DNA from: Rhodoblastus sp963748385
Lineage (GTDB): Bacteria > Pseudomonadota > Alphaproteobacteria > Rhizobiales > Beijerinckiaceae
Direction of reading: 5' to 3'
DNA length: 64,000 nucleotides
Assembly (NCBI GenBank): GCA_963748385.1
Contig: CAVVIQ010000020.1
Location: forward strand, 391,777-455,776
Each line of letters opens with the position of its first letter. The stretch's first letter is position 1. Both the position numbers and the translations under genes were made by a program. Below, one piece after another: positions 1 to 8,141 of the stretch. Under the pieces are notes generated by a model that searched no databases, had not been told where the DNA came from, and saw only the letters and a program-made list of their open reading frames with translations.

Positions 1-124
1 CCCGACCAGCGCCGCCCGGGCGAATAATGTCGATCACGCGGCCGTCGCGAAATGTTGCGACATAAAATTGCGCGGCTTCCTCCGCGCAATCGTCGAACCA
101 GATATGGGGCGTGATCTTCGTCAT
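1..124 (-). CDS. VOC-fold (PhnB-like) protein, N-terminal part
   Basis: The minus strand opens with ATG at 124 and reads MTKITPHIWFDDCAEEAAQFY, then stays open to the window edge, giving about 41 residues. The W-F-x-D-x-C-A-E-E-A-x-x-F-Y start is typical of the PhnB / 3-demethylubiquinone-methyltransferase-like branch of the VOC (glyoxalase/dioxygenase) superfamily. It lies only 3 bases after the stop of the upstream VOC gene at 128, so the two are almost certainly co-transcribed and probably arose by duplication. The substrate is unknown. The rest of the gene is outside the window. Confidence 0.8.
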   Translation of the reverse strand, partial: MTKITPHIWFDDCAEEAAQFYVATFRDGRVIDIIRPGGAGR

Positions 125-127
125 CGC

Positions 128-574
128 TCAGTTTTTCGCCATGGCGTCGAGTTCGGGCGCGGCGCGCGGACAATCGACCATCCAATTGATCCCGAAACGG
201 TCGGTCAGCATGGCGAACTGCTGCGAGAAAAAGGTCTCGGCCGGCGGCATCATGATTCTGCCCCCCTCGGATAGTGCCGTGACGACGCGACGCGCTTCTT
301 CGACGCTGGCGACGGAAATCGAAACCCAATAAATCGGGGGGACCGGCGCTTCGGGCTTCGGGTGGTTCATATCGCCGCCCATGATCCGGAATTGACCCTT
401 TTCCAGACAGACGTGCATGATTTTTTCCGGATCGGCGTTGGGCGGCATGGGAACGCCTGCCGGCGCCTGGCTGTAGCGCAATTGGCGGACGATTTTCGCG
501 TCCAGCGCCTTGGCGTAAAAGGCGAAGGCTTCGGCGCAATCGCCGTAAAACATGAGATAGGGCGTGAATTTCAC
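128..574 (-). CDS. VOC-fold (PhnB-like) protein
   Basis: A complete 148-residue protein with a GTG start at 574 preceded by GGGAGG. It has the family's typical beginning (F-T-P-Y-L-M-F-x-G-D-C-A-E-A-F) and the usual Q-F-A-M-L-x-D-R-F-G-x-x-W segment near residues 120-132. Such PhnB-like proteins form a metal-binding paired beta-alpha-beta-beta-beta fold. Their substrates are mostly unassigned, although some resemble glyoxalase or antibiotic-resistance proteins. It is divergent from a MarR regulator 52 bases away and is followed directly by a second VOC gene, which suggests a small MarR-controlled cassette. The regulation is inferred. Confidence 0.85.
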   Translation of the reverse strand: MKFTPYLMFYGDCAEAFAFYAKALDAKIVRQLRYSQAPAGVPMPPNADPEKIMHVCLEKGQFRIMGGDMNHPKPEAPVPPIYWVSISVASVEEARRVVTALSEGGRIMMPPAETFFSQQFAMLTDRFGINWMVDCPRAAPELDAMAKN

Positions 575-592
575 GACAACCTCCCGATTGGC

Positions 593-621
593 TTGACTTA
601 TTAGTTGATATCAACATAGTT
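593..621 (+). promoter_or_regulatory. Candidate promoter of the MarR gene, possibly leaderless
   Basis: TTGACT at 593-598 is followed after 16-17 bases by CATAGT/ATAGTT (615-621), a weak -10. A start site 6-7 bases further on would fall at about 627, the A of the MarR ATG, so the transcript would have no leader. No Shine-Dalgarno sequence is visible before that ATG, which agrees with this. This is a prediction from the motif only. Confidence 0.45.
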
Positions 622-624
622 GAT
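604..624. promoter_or_regulatory. Candidate MarR operator (overlapping inverted repeats)
   Basis: A perfect 12-bp palindrome GTTGATATCAAC lies at 604-615. Its right half also pairs with GTTGAT at 619-624 (ATCAAC, 3-base spacer, GTTGAT). The two overlapping dyads cover the putative -10 and abut the MarR start codon, in the space between the divergent MarR and VOC genes. MarR proteins usually bind 16-20 bp dyads in exactly such places and repress both directions, so autoregulation is likely by inference. Confidence 0.6.
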
Positions 625-626
625 CC

Positions 627-1073
627 ATGTCAAAGCCGGGCGAGCGCCTTCCCACCGAAACTACCCATCACATTCGCGACGCCTGCCTGTGCCTTCATAC
701 CCAGCGGGCGGCGCGCGCCCTCGCACGTCATTTCGACCAAGCCCTGCGGCCAGTTGGCCTGACCAATGGCCAGTTCTCTCTCCTTAACGCGCTGAACGGG
801 CGCACCCCGCCCTCCGTCGCCCCGGTCGCCAATCTGCTCGGCATGGATCGCACGACCCTGACCGCCGCGCTCAAGCCGCTGGTCCGGCGCGGCCTCGTCA
901 TTGTCGAAGCCGATCCGGACGACCGGCGTAGCCGGCTGCTGCGGCTGACCAACGAGGGGCATCGCCGCCTCGCGCAAGCCGCGCCGTTGTGGGATCACGC
1001 TCATGCCGCCATCGAAGCCCGGCTTGGCCGGCAGGCGGAGGCCTTGCGGAAGGCGCTAGCCGCCCTGGCCTGA
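627..1073 (+). CDS. MarR-family transcriptional regulator
   Basis: A 148-residue protein with a winged helix-turn-helix: the recognition part V-A-N-L-L-G-M-D-R-T-T-L-T-A-A-L is at about residues 67-82, followed by L-V-R-R-G-L-V and the wing D-P-D-D-R-R-S-R-L at about 96-105. This D-x-R-S/D-R wing is the MarR signature. The N- and C-terminal helices would form the dimer interface. It is divergent from two VOC genes and sits directly on a palindrome (604-624), so it probably controls them and itself. The ligand is unknown. Leu/Cys-rich helix 1 (about residues 20-24) has several cysteines, so redox sensing is possible but not shown. Confidence 0.9.
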   Translation: MSKPGERLPTETTHHIRDACLCLHTQRAARALARHFDQALRPVGLTNGQFSLLNALNGRTPPSVAPVANLLGMDRTTLTAALKPLVRRGLVIVEADPDDRRSRLLRLTNEGHRRLAQAAPLWDHAHAAIEARLGRQAEALRKALAALA

Positions 1074-1118
1074 CCTTGCAAGTTTCCAAGGCCTCGCCAT
1101 TGTGCTACGCCCACGCGC

Positions 1119-1966
1119 ATGAAGGACCGTATTGAAAAACGTTTCGCCAAGGTGAAGGCCGAAAGCCGCGCCGCGCTCGTCACCTTTGTCATGGCGGGCG
1201 ACCCGGACCCTGCGCTTTCGCTCGAAATTCTCAAGGCTCTGGCCAAAGCCGGCGCCGACGTCATCGAAGTCGGCATGCCCTTTTCCGATCCGATGGCGGA
1301 CGGCCCGCGATCCAGGCGGCGGGCCTGCGCGCGCTTCACGCCGGCATGACGTTGCACGGCGTGCTGAAGATCGTCGCCGAGTTCCGCAAGCAGGACGCCG
1401 ACACGCCGATCATCCTGATGGGCTATTACAACCCGATCTATGTCTATGGCGTGGACGAGTTTCTGGTCGACGCCAAGGCCGCCGGGGCCGACGGGATGAT
1501 CGTGGTCGATCTGCCGCCCGAAGAGGACGAGGAGCTTTGCCTGCCGGCGCTGAAGGCCGGCCTGAGCTTCATCAGGCTGGCGACGCCGACCACCGACGAC
1601 GCCCGCCTGCCGGCGGTTCTCGCCAATACGTCGGGCTTTGTCTATTATGTCTCGATCACAGGAATCACCGGCGCGGGCCGTCCCGATTATTCGCGCGTCG
1701 CTTCCGCGGTGAATCGGATCAAGGCCCACACCGATCTGCCGGTCGCCGTCGGCTTCGGCGTGAAGGATGCGGCGGCCGCGCGCGAAATCGCGCAGAACGC
1801 CGATGGCGTGGTGGTGGGCTCGGCCCTGATCGACGCGCTCGCCAGGACGCTCGACACGCAAGGCCGCGGCGGGCCGGCGACGGTCGCGGCGGTCGGAAAA
1901 CTGGCGGGCGAACTGGCGGCCGGCCTCGCCGCCGCTGCCGCCGCGAAGGAGCGCGCAGTCCCATGA
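1119..1966 (+). CDS. trpA: Tryptophan synthase alpha chain, frameshifted
   Basis: TrpA splits indole-3-glycerol phosphate to indole and glyceraldehyde-3-phosphate. The first frame (1119 to about 1306) gives the start through F-V-M-A-G-D-P-D and V-G-M-P-F-S-D-P-M-A-D-G-P, containing the catalytic Glu of E-V-G-M-P and the Asp of the S-D-P-M-A-D-G loop. It then runs into nonsense. The continuation (Q-A-A-G-L-R-A-L-H-A-G-M-T and on to 1966) is in another frame. One missing base near 1306-1308 (CCC-GCG where CCG-GCG is expected) explains both. The 3' end overlaps accD by ATGA. The usual partner trpB is not upstream; a MarR gene is. Sequencing error or real inactivation cannot be separated here. 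Confidence 0.9.
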
Positions 1967-2826
1967 ACTGGATTTCCAATGTCGTTCCGCCGAAGATCCG
2001 CTCGATCCTGAAGCGAGAAAGCCCCGAGAATCTCTGGGTCAAATGTCCGGAAAGCGGCGCCCTGGTCTTCCACAAGGATCTGGAGGCCAATCTCTTTGTG
2101 GTGCCGGGCTCCGGCTATCACATGAAGATACCGCCCAGGACGCGCCTCGACGCTTTGTTCGACGACGGCCATTATGAAAATCTTCCGGTCCCGGAAGTTC
2201 CCGCGGATCCGCTGAAATTCCGCGACGTCAAGCGCTATACCGACCGGCTCAAGGAAAATCGCGCCAAGACCGGCGCCTATGACGCGGTGACGCTCGCCGC
2301 CGGCGCCTTGCAGGGACTGCAGGTGACGGTCGCGGTGCAGGATTTCGAATTTTTGGGCGGCTCGCTCGGCATGGCGGCGGGCGAGGCCATCGTCGCCGGC
2401 ATGTTCCGTGCGATCGAACAGCACACGCCCTTCATCATGTTCACCGCCTCGGGCGGCGCGCGCATGCAGGAGGGCATGTTCTCGCTGATGCAGATGCCGC
2501 GCACGACGGTTGCGGTCCAGCGCCTCAAGGCGGCGAAACTGCCCTATATCGTCGTCCTCACCAATCCGACCACCGGCGGGGTCACCGCTTCCTACGCCAT
2601 GCTCGGCGACGTTCACATCGCCGAACCGGGCGCGGTGATCGGCTTCGCCGGCGCCCGCGTCATCGAGCAGACCATTCGCGAACGCCTGCCGGAAGGGTTC
2701 CAGCGCGCCGAATATCTCCGCCAGCACGGCATGGTCGATCTGGTCGTTCCCCGCGCCGAAATGCGTGAGACTTTGGGCCGCCTCTGCCGCCTGCTGACCA
2801 AGGCTCCCCCGGTCGAGGCGGCTTGA
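1963..2826 (+). CDS. accD: Acetyl-CoA carboxylase carboxyltransferase beta subunit
   Basis: 287 residues; the ATG overlaps the trpA stop (ATGA), so the two are translationally coupled. AccD with AccA moves the carboxyl group from carboxybiotin to acetyl-CoA, giving malonyl-CoA for fatty acid synthesis. The crotonase-like core is clear: F-L-G-G-S-L-G-M-A-A-G-E, then T-A-S-G-G-A-R-M-Q-E-G, the oxyanion-hole region, then N-P-T-T-G-G-V-T-A-S-Y-A-M-L-G-D. The N-terminal zinc ribbon of the E. coli enzyme (four Cys) is degenerate: only one Cys is present, in W-V-K-C-P-E-S. To my knowledge many alphaproteobacterial AccDs share that loss. The trpA-accD-folC order is a rhizobial signature. Confidence 0.96.
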   Translation: MNWISNVVPPKIRSILKRESPENLWVKCPESGALVFHKDLEANLFVVPGSGYHMKIPPRTRLDALFDDGHYENLPVPEVPADPLKFRDVKRYTDRLKENRAKTGAYDAVTLAAGALQGLQVTVAVQDFEFLGGSLGMAAGEAIVAGMFRAIEQHTPFIMFTASGGARMQEGMFSLMQMPRTTVAVQRLKAAKLPYIVVLTNPTTGGVTASYAMLGDVHIAEPGAVIGFAGARVIEQTIRERLPEGFQRAEYLRQHGMVDLVVPRAEMRETLGRLCRLLTKAPPVEAA

Positions 2827-2836
2827 TTGTCCCGAC

Positions 2837-4153
2837 ATGACGACGAGTGACGCGCTGCTGTCGCGCCTGCTTGAGCTGCATCCCAAGCGGATCGACCTGT
2901 CGCTGGAGCGCATCGAGCGCCTCCTCGCCGCGCTCGGCGATCCGCAGAAGCGCCTGCCGCCGGTCGTTCACGTCGCCGGAACCAACGGCAAGGGCTCGAC
3001 CATCGCCTTCATGCGGGCGATCCTGGAGGCCGCCGGCCTCGGCGTTCACGTCTATAGCTCGCCCCATCTCGTCGCTTTCCGCGAGCGCATCCGCCTTGCC
3101 GCGCCAGGCGGCGGCAGGCTGGTGGAAGACGATGTTCTCAGCGAAACGCTCGCCGAAATCGAACAGGCCAACGGCGGGGCGCCGATCACCTTTTTCGAGG
3201 CGACCACGGCGGCGGCGTTGAAACTCTTCGCGGGGCGCCCGGCCGATTTTCTGCTGCTCGAAGTCGGACTCGGCGGCCGGTTCGACGCCACCAATGTGAT
3301 TCCGACGCCGGCCTGCGCCGTCATCACGCCCATTTCGATCGACCATGTCGAATTCTTGGGCGATACGCTCGAAAAGATCGCTTTCGAAAAGGCCGGAATC
3401 ATCAAGCGGGGCGCGCCCGTGGTCGTCTCGGAGCAGGCGGAGGAGGTTCTGGCCGTCATCGAACGGCAGGCGGCGCGACTGCGCGCGCCGCTCATCATCC
3501 ATGGCCAGGATTTCCTTTGCCGCGCCGAACAGGGCCGCCTCATCTATCAGGACCAGCACGGCCTGCTCGACCTGCCCTTGCCGCGCCTGCCCGGCCGTCA
3601 TCAGATCGTCAACGCCGGGACCGCGATCGCCGCCGTGCGCCAATGCGCGCCGAATCTTCCACTCGCGGCCTTCGAACACGGCATGGTTTCGGCGTCCTGG
3701 CCCGGACGGCTGCAGAATATCGGGCGCGGAAAACTGGCGGCGCTGGCGCCGGACGGCGCCGAGTTGTGGCTCGACGGCGGCCACAACGAGGCGGGCGGCA
3801 GGGTTCTGGCCGAGGCCATGGCCGATTTCGAGGACAAGGCGCCTCGGCCGCTGGTCCTGCTCTATGGCGGCCTGCAAACCAAGGACGCTGAAGGATTCCT
3901 GCGCCATTTCGCTGGTCTGGCGGCCGAGGTTGTCGCTGTGCCGGTGCGCGGCGAACAGGCCGGACGAACGCCGGCGGAAATCTCGGCTCTGGCGCGTGGG
4001 CTCGGGATGAAAACGGATGTTCAGCGGGGCGCCGAAGAGGCCTTGCGCGCGCTGGCCGCAAGGCCGTGGGCGGTCCCGCCCCGAATCCTGATCGCGGGTT
4101 CGCTCTATCTCGTCGGCGAAATTCTCGCCGCCAACGGCGCGCCGCCCGAATGA
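2837..4153 (+). CDS. folC: Bifunctional folylpolyglutamate / dihydrofolate synthase
   Basis: 438 residues, the usual FolC length. It adds glutamate to dihydropteroate to form dihydrofolate and then extends the polyglutamate tail of folates, using ATP. The Mur-ligase-type P-loop H-V-A-G-T-N-G-K-G-S-T is at about residues 46-56. The E-V-G-L-G-G-R-F-D-A-T-N motif and the H-V-E-F-L-G-D-T segment follow. The C-terminal domain begins near W-P-G-R-L and contains L-D-G-G-H-N. It starts 10 bases after accD in the same operon. The thioredoxin gene that often follows folC in rhizobia is absent here; a GNAT gene comes next. Confidence 0.95.
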   Translation: MTTSDALLSRLLELHPKRIDLSLERIERLLAALGDPQKRLPPVVHVAGTNGKGSTIAFMRAILEAAGLGVHVYSSPHLVAFRERIRLAAPGGGRLVEDDVLSETLAEIEQANGGAPITFFEATTAAALKLFAGRPADFLLLEVGLGGRFDATNVIPTPACAVITPISIDHVEFLGDTLEKIAFEKAGIIKRGAPVVVSEQAEEVLAVIERQAARLRAPLIIHGQDFLCRAEQGRLIYQDQHGLLDLPLPRLPGRHQIVNAGTAIAAVRQCAPNLPLAAFEHGMVSASWPGRLQNIGRGKLAALAPDGAELWLDGGHNEAGGRVLAEAMADFEDKAPRPLVLLYGGLQTKDAEGFLRHFAGLAAEVVAVPVRGEQAGRTPAEISALARGLGMKTDVQRGAEEALRALAARPWAVPPRILIAGSLYLVGEILAANGAPPE

Positions 4154-4215
4154 GCCTCCCGGGTGTGGAAGAAATAAGCTAGGAAAAGACGCCAGAGCCA
4201 AGGAGCGGTCCGACA

Positions 4216-4845
4216 GTGGAAGCGCAAGCGCCAGACCAGCAGACCGAAGCCGCCAGGGCGACGCCCGACGACATCGTCGTCCGGCCCTCGACCGACGCCG
4301 ACGCCCCGGCGATGCTCTCCATCTATACCCGCTATGTCACCCACGGCCTCGCCAAGGGCGCGGAATTCGAGCCGATGCAGGCCGACGACATCAAGCGCCG
4401 GCGCAAGAACATGCAGAAGCAACGGCTGCCGCATCTGGTGGCGGAGCTGCATGGCGAGGTGATCGGCTATGCCTATGCCGTGCCATTCCGCAAGCGGCCC
4501 GCCTATCGCTATTGCGTCAAACATTCGATCTATGTGCACGAAAACCATCTGCGCGCCGGCGCCGGGCGAAAACTTCTTCCAGCCCTGATCGAGGCCTGCG
4601 CCAGCGCCGGCTACCGGCAGATGATCGCCTATGTCGATTCGGAAAATCTGGCGTCGCTGAAATTGCACGAAGCCTGCGGTTTTCGTCGCGTCGCCTATCT
4701 CGAAGGCGTCGGCTTTCGTTTCGGCCGCTGGACCGACAGCGTGATGCTGCAACGCGCGCTGGGGCCCGGCAACAGCGCGCCCCCGCCTGATTATGTTCCG
4801 ATTTCACCCATCGGGGTCGGCGACGTAAGTATGGAATCGGATTGA
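4216..4845 (+). CDS. GNAT family N-acetyltransferase
   Basis: 209 residues with a GTG start preceded by AAGGAGCGG. The core resembles the phosphinothricin / L-amino-acid N-acetyltransferase group (Pat/MnaT): the opening V-R-P-S-T-D-A-D-A-P-A-M-L-S-I-Y, then H-S-I-Y-V-H-E, the acetyl-CoA-binding stretch R-A-G-A-G-R-K-L-L-P-A-L, and the C-terminal L-K-L-H-E-A-C-G-F. The first about 22 residues (Gln/Ala/Thr-rich) look disordered. The substrate could be an amino acid or an amine and cannot be fixed from the sequence. Its last 42 bases overlap, tail to tail, the decarboxylase gene on the other strand. Confidence 0.85.
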   Translation: MEAQAPDQQTEAARATPDDIVVRPSTDADAPAMLSIYTRYVTHGLAKGAEFEPMQADDIKRRRKNMQKQRLPHLVAELHGEVIGYAYAVPFRKRPAYRYCVKHSIYVHENHLRAGAGRKLLPALIEACASAGYRQMIAYVDSENLASLKLHEACGFRRVAYLEGVGFRFGRWTDSVMLQRALGPGNSAPPPDYVPISPIGVGDVSMESD

Positions 4846-7146
4846 GCCGTCCGCGGCGACCTCGCGGTAGACGCCCTGGATTTCCGCCTCGAAGCCGGGA
4901 AACAGATTGGCGGAGCGCTCGAAAGTCTTCAGATAGTCGAGCATGGGCCGCGCGCGCTCATCGAGAATTTCGCCCGGCGCGATGGTGGCGATGCCCGGCG
5001 GATAGACCACCCAGAGGGTCGTCGCCATCTTGCCCTCGACCTCGTCGATCGGCAGGTAATGAACCTGGTTGCGGGTGAGCTTCTGCACGGCGTCCTGCGG
5101 GCGCATCGCGGGGCGCGGCAGATGTTCCGGGCGGAACTGCCGGCGTTGGAGGTCGCTGACGCCGGCGTCGCGATAAAAGGCGTGCATTTCCTGGCACAGG
5201 TCGCGCAGGCGCATGCCGGAATAGCGTTGGCGCCGCCGCGCCACGAATTCGGGGATGACCTCGTCCAGCGGCGCGTTCTGGTCGTGATAGGTCTTGAACG
5301 CCACCAAAGCCGAAATCAGCGCGCCGGCCTTGCTCAATTCGACGCCGGGCGTGAGCAGGAACAGCAGCGAATTGAGGTCGTTCTTTTCCGGCACGATGCG
5401 GTTTTCGCGCAAATATTGGGCGACGACCGGCGCCGGCACGCCATGGTCGAGATATTGGCCGCTGGCGCGGTCGAACCCCGGCGTGAGCAGGGTGAGCTTG
5501 CAGGGGTCGGTCAAGGCATAGTCGGAATCGACATGGCGGAAGCCGTGCCAGTTGGCGCCGGGCTCGAAGGTCCAATAGGCCGGATTGGCGACGAGATCGT
5601 CGGTCGCAACGTCCTGCCAGGCCATGCGGCCCTCGGGCGTCTCCACCACGTCGGCGACGAAGGGGTCGAAGAACCAGCCTTGCGCCTTGCCCTTGGCCTT
5701 CTCCTTGAATTCCTGGCCGAGCGCCCTGATTTTCTTGCGGATTTCGACGCCGAGCCGGATCGTGTCGTCCCACAGCACCTCGCCCGACTTGCCCTTCATC
5801 ATCTGCGCGCCGACATCGAGCGAGGCGAACAGGGGATAGAAGGGCGAGGTCGAAGCGTGGACCAGAAAGGTCTCGTTGAAGCGGCGATGTTCGATGCGCC
5901 GCGCCTGTCCCTTGATGTGGCGGTCCTTGACGTGGATTTGCGAGGCCTGGGAAAAGCTCGCGAGCTGCTTGTGGGTCGATTGGGTGGCGATGATCCCCGG
6001 CGCGTCGGGGCCGAGGTCTTTCAGGCCCATGGCGAAGCGTCCGGCGAACAGCGGATGGAATTTCATGAAGCCGGCCCAGGCTTCGTCGAACAGAATATAA
6101 TCGCAAAGATGGCCAATCTTGGCGAGGATGGTCTCGGCGCTGTAGATCGTGCCGTCATAGGAGCATTGTTCGACCACCGCGACGCGGAAGGGCCGCTCCT
6201 TCTTCCAGGCGTTCTTGTCGGCCACCAGCGGATTGTCGCGGATTTTCCGGCGGATTTTCTTCTCGTCCAGCGCCTCGTAGTCGATCGGCCCGATCAGGCC
6301 GAAAGCGTTGCGGTCGGTTTCGAGATAGATCGGCACGCCGCCGGCGAGCATCAGGGCGCCATGGTGGGCGGCCTTGTGGTTGTTGCGGTCGAACAGCACC
6401 AGATCGCCCGGCGCCGCGAGCGCCGACAGCACGATCTTGTTGGAGGCCGAGGTGCCGTTGAGCACGAAATAGGTGCGCTCGGCCCCGAAGATTTTCGCCG
6501 CCTCCTTCTGCGCGCGCAACGCCGGCCCTTCGTGGGTGAGCAGGTCGCCCAGCTCCAGCACCGAATTGTCGAGGTCGTCGCGAAAGATCGCCTCGCCGAG
6601 ATGTTCGACGAAAATCCGGCCGATCGGGCTGCGCGAATAGAACATGCCGCCGTTATGGCCGGGGCAGGTCCAGAGCTGGTTGCCTTCTTCCGCGTAATCG
6701 ACCAGTTCGCCGAAGAACGGCGTCTTCATCGTCTCGGCATATTGCCTGAGCCGGCTGACGAGATTCTTGGCGATGAATTCCGGGGTTTCCTCGGCGAGGA
6801 AGACATAGCCGTCGACATTGTCGAGCACGTCGATCGGCAGGTCCTCGAAGCGCTTGCGGCGCACCAGCAGGATGATCGGCATTTCCAGGCCGCGGCTGCG
6901 GACATAGGAGATCAGCCCCGCCGTCTTGCTGTTCATGCCCTTCTTGCCCCAGTCGACGATCATGCAGCCGATGGCGGCGTCGGTCTTGATCGCCAGTTCG
7001 GCGTCCTCGACCCGGCGGGCGCGCACCACTTCGAAGCCGGATTTCTCGACCGCGGCGACGATCTGGCGCAGGCGTTCGCCTTCGAGTTCGTCTGGGTCGA
7101 AGGCCGGGGCGCAGAGCAGGAAGGTGAAGCGGCGGAAATAATCCAT
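4804..7146 (-). CDS. PLP-dependent Orn/Lys/Arg decarboxylase
   Basis: 780 residues, within the range of the large biodegradative (fold type I) basic amino-acid decarboxylases. Residues 1 to about 130 form the receiver-like wing domain. The PLP core follows, with G-T-S-A-S-N-K (231-237), the substrate/cofactor Asp in D-E-A-W-A (354-358), and the Schiff-base lysine K393 in S-T-H-K-Q-L. A C-terminal domain completes it. Such enzymes decarboxylate arginine, lysine or ornithine to diamines or agmatine, consuming protons (acid resistance, polyamines). The substrate cannot be told by eye. No antiporter gene lies next to it, which is unusual for a classical acid-resistance pair. It is a single-gene unit on the minus strand. 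Confidence 0.92.
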   Translation of the reverse strand: MDYFRRFTFLLCAPAFDPDELEGERLRQIVAAVEKSGFEVVRARRVEDAELAIKTDAAIGCMIVDWGKKGMNSKTAGLISYVRSRGLEMPIILLVRRKRFEDLPIDVLDNVDGYVFLAEETPEFIAKNLVSRLRQYAETMKTPFFGELVDYAEEGNQLWTCPGHNGGMFYSRSPIGRIFVEHLGEAIFRDDLDNSVLELGDLLTHEGPALRAQKEAAKIFGAERTYFVLNGTSASNKIVLSALAAPGDLVLFDRNNHKAAHHGALMLAGGVPIYLETDRNAFGLIGPIDYEALDEKKIRRKIRDNPLVADKNAWKKERPFRVAVVEQCSYDGTIYSAETILAKIGHLCDYILFDEAWAGFMKFHPLFAGRFAMGLKDLGPDAPGIIATQSTHKQLASFSQASQIHVKDRHIKGQARRIEHRRFNETFLVHASTSPFYPLFASLDVGAQMMKGKSGEVLWDDTIRLGVEIRKKIRALGQEFKEKAKGKAQGWFFDPFVADVVETPEGRMAWQDVATDDLVANPAYWTFEPGANWHGFRHVDSDYALTDPCKLTLLTPGFDRASGQYLDHGVPAPVVAQYLRENRIVPEKNDLNSLLFLLTPGVELSKAGALISALVAFKTYHDQNAPLDEVIPEFVARRRQRYSGMRLRDLCQEMHAFYRDAGVSDLQRRQFRPEHLPRPAMRPQDAVQKLTRNQVHYLPIDEVEGKMATTLWVVYPPGIATIAPGEILDERARPMLDYLKTFERSANLFPGFEAEIQGVYREVAADGSIRFHTYVADPDG

Positions 7147-7253
7147 GGCGGCCCCGCGACAAAAAACGATTCACGCGCCGATGTGACGCGAGGTCGTGAC
7201 TTTTTGATGAAATTTTCCGGCTTGCCAAGCCCGCGCGCGAGATGGAGCGAAAA

Positions 7254-8141
7254 TTATAATCGCGCGGCGCGTTCCGGCGTCACCCGGCCACGCGTAAGGT
7301 CGGACAGGGCGAGCAGATTGCCGAGCAGGCGGCCGCGACGGTCGATATGCGGCTCGGGCGCGGCGAATCGCAGCAGATTGGCGGCGATATTGCCGAGCGC
7401 CCTTCTGCCGACGAATCGCCAGGACAGGCTGCCCTTGCGGGCGAGATAGACGGCGTTGGCGATCTGGCTGTAGCCGAATCGCCGGCCGTTCTCCCGGCCC
7501 GCGCGCGCGCCGAGATGCACGCCCCACAATATATCGGCGCGGCCCATGCGCCCGCGCCGGCGCAGCCTTTCTCCGAAATCGGCGTCTTCGAGCCAGGCGT
7601 AGAGCGGCAGATTCTCGTCGAACTCGATGCCGGCCATGGCTTCGGCGCGAAAGGCCATGTTGCAGCCGTAGGGGCCGAATCCTTCGTCGAAATTGGCGGC
7701 GCCGGCGGGGTTTCGGTCGCGCGCGGCGACTATTTCCCGAGCTTCGGCGAGCGTGACGCCCCGTCCGACGATCCCGTCGGCGAGCACCAGTCCGGTGACG
7801 CCGGCGATCGAGGGATCGCCATCGAACAAGGCCAGGGCGTTTTCCAGCCAGAATTGCGACGGCCAGAAATCGTCGTCGAAAAAGGCCAGAAAGCGGTGCG
7901 CGCCGCCCGCGAGCCGGATCGCGTCGTTGCGCTGGAGCGTGCAGCCGATGCGTCCGACCCGCGCGGTCAGATCGGCGCGGTCGCCCGGCAGACAGGCGAT
8001 ATCGGAAGCCTCGGCGCCAATGACATAGACATGGTCCGGCCGGCGGCTTTGCCGGTCGAGGGCGCCGACGACCTCGGCGACGAGTTGCGGCCGGCCCTTG
8101 GTGACGATGATGACGGCGATGTCTCCTGACGCGGCGGTCAT
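7254..8141 (-). CDS. Family 2 (GT-A) glycosyltransferase
   Basis: 295 residues from the ATG at 8141, which overlaps the stop of the upstream flippase gene (ATGA). Typical GT-A features are I-A-V-I-I-V-T-K-G-R-P near the N-terminus, the D-x-D-like F-F-D-D-D-F-W (about residues 85-91) that binds the sugar-nucleotide metal, and the acceptor-side W-L-E-D-A-D-F (about 190-196, the E-D of the E-D-x-D motif). No transmembrane segment is obvious, so it should act at the inner face of the membrane. Coupling to a MOP flippase suggests it helps build an exported lipid-linked saccharide. Donor and acceptor are unknown. Confidence 0.88.
   Translation of the reverse strand: MTAASGDIAVIIVTKGRPQLVAEVVGALDRQSRRPDHVYVIGAEASDIACLPGDRADLTARVGRIGCTLQRNDAIRLAGGAHRFLAFFDDDFWPSQFWLENALALFDGDPSIAGVTGLVLADGIVGRGVTLAEAREIVAARDRNPAGAANFDEGFGPYGCNMAFRAEAMAGIEFDENLPLYAWLEDADFGERLRRRGRMGRADILWGVHLGARAGRENGRRFGYSQIANAVYLARKGSLSWRFVGRRALGNIAANLLRFAAPEPHIDRRGRLLGNLLALSDLTRGRVTPERAARL

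Noticed and set aside
2660..4201. Long minus-strand frame opposite folC (and similar long antisense frames opposite glnD, pheT and others)
   Set aside because: These mirror strongly coding genes in GC-rich DNA, with no known domains; they are shadows of the real genes.
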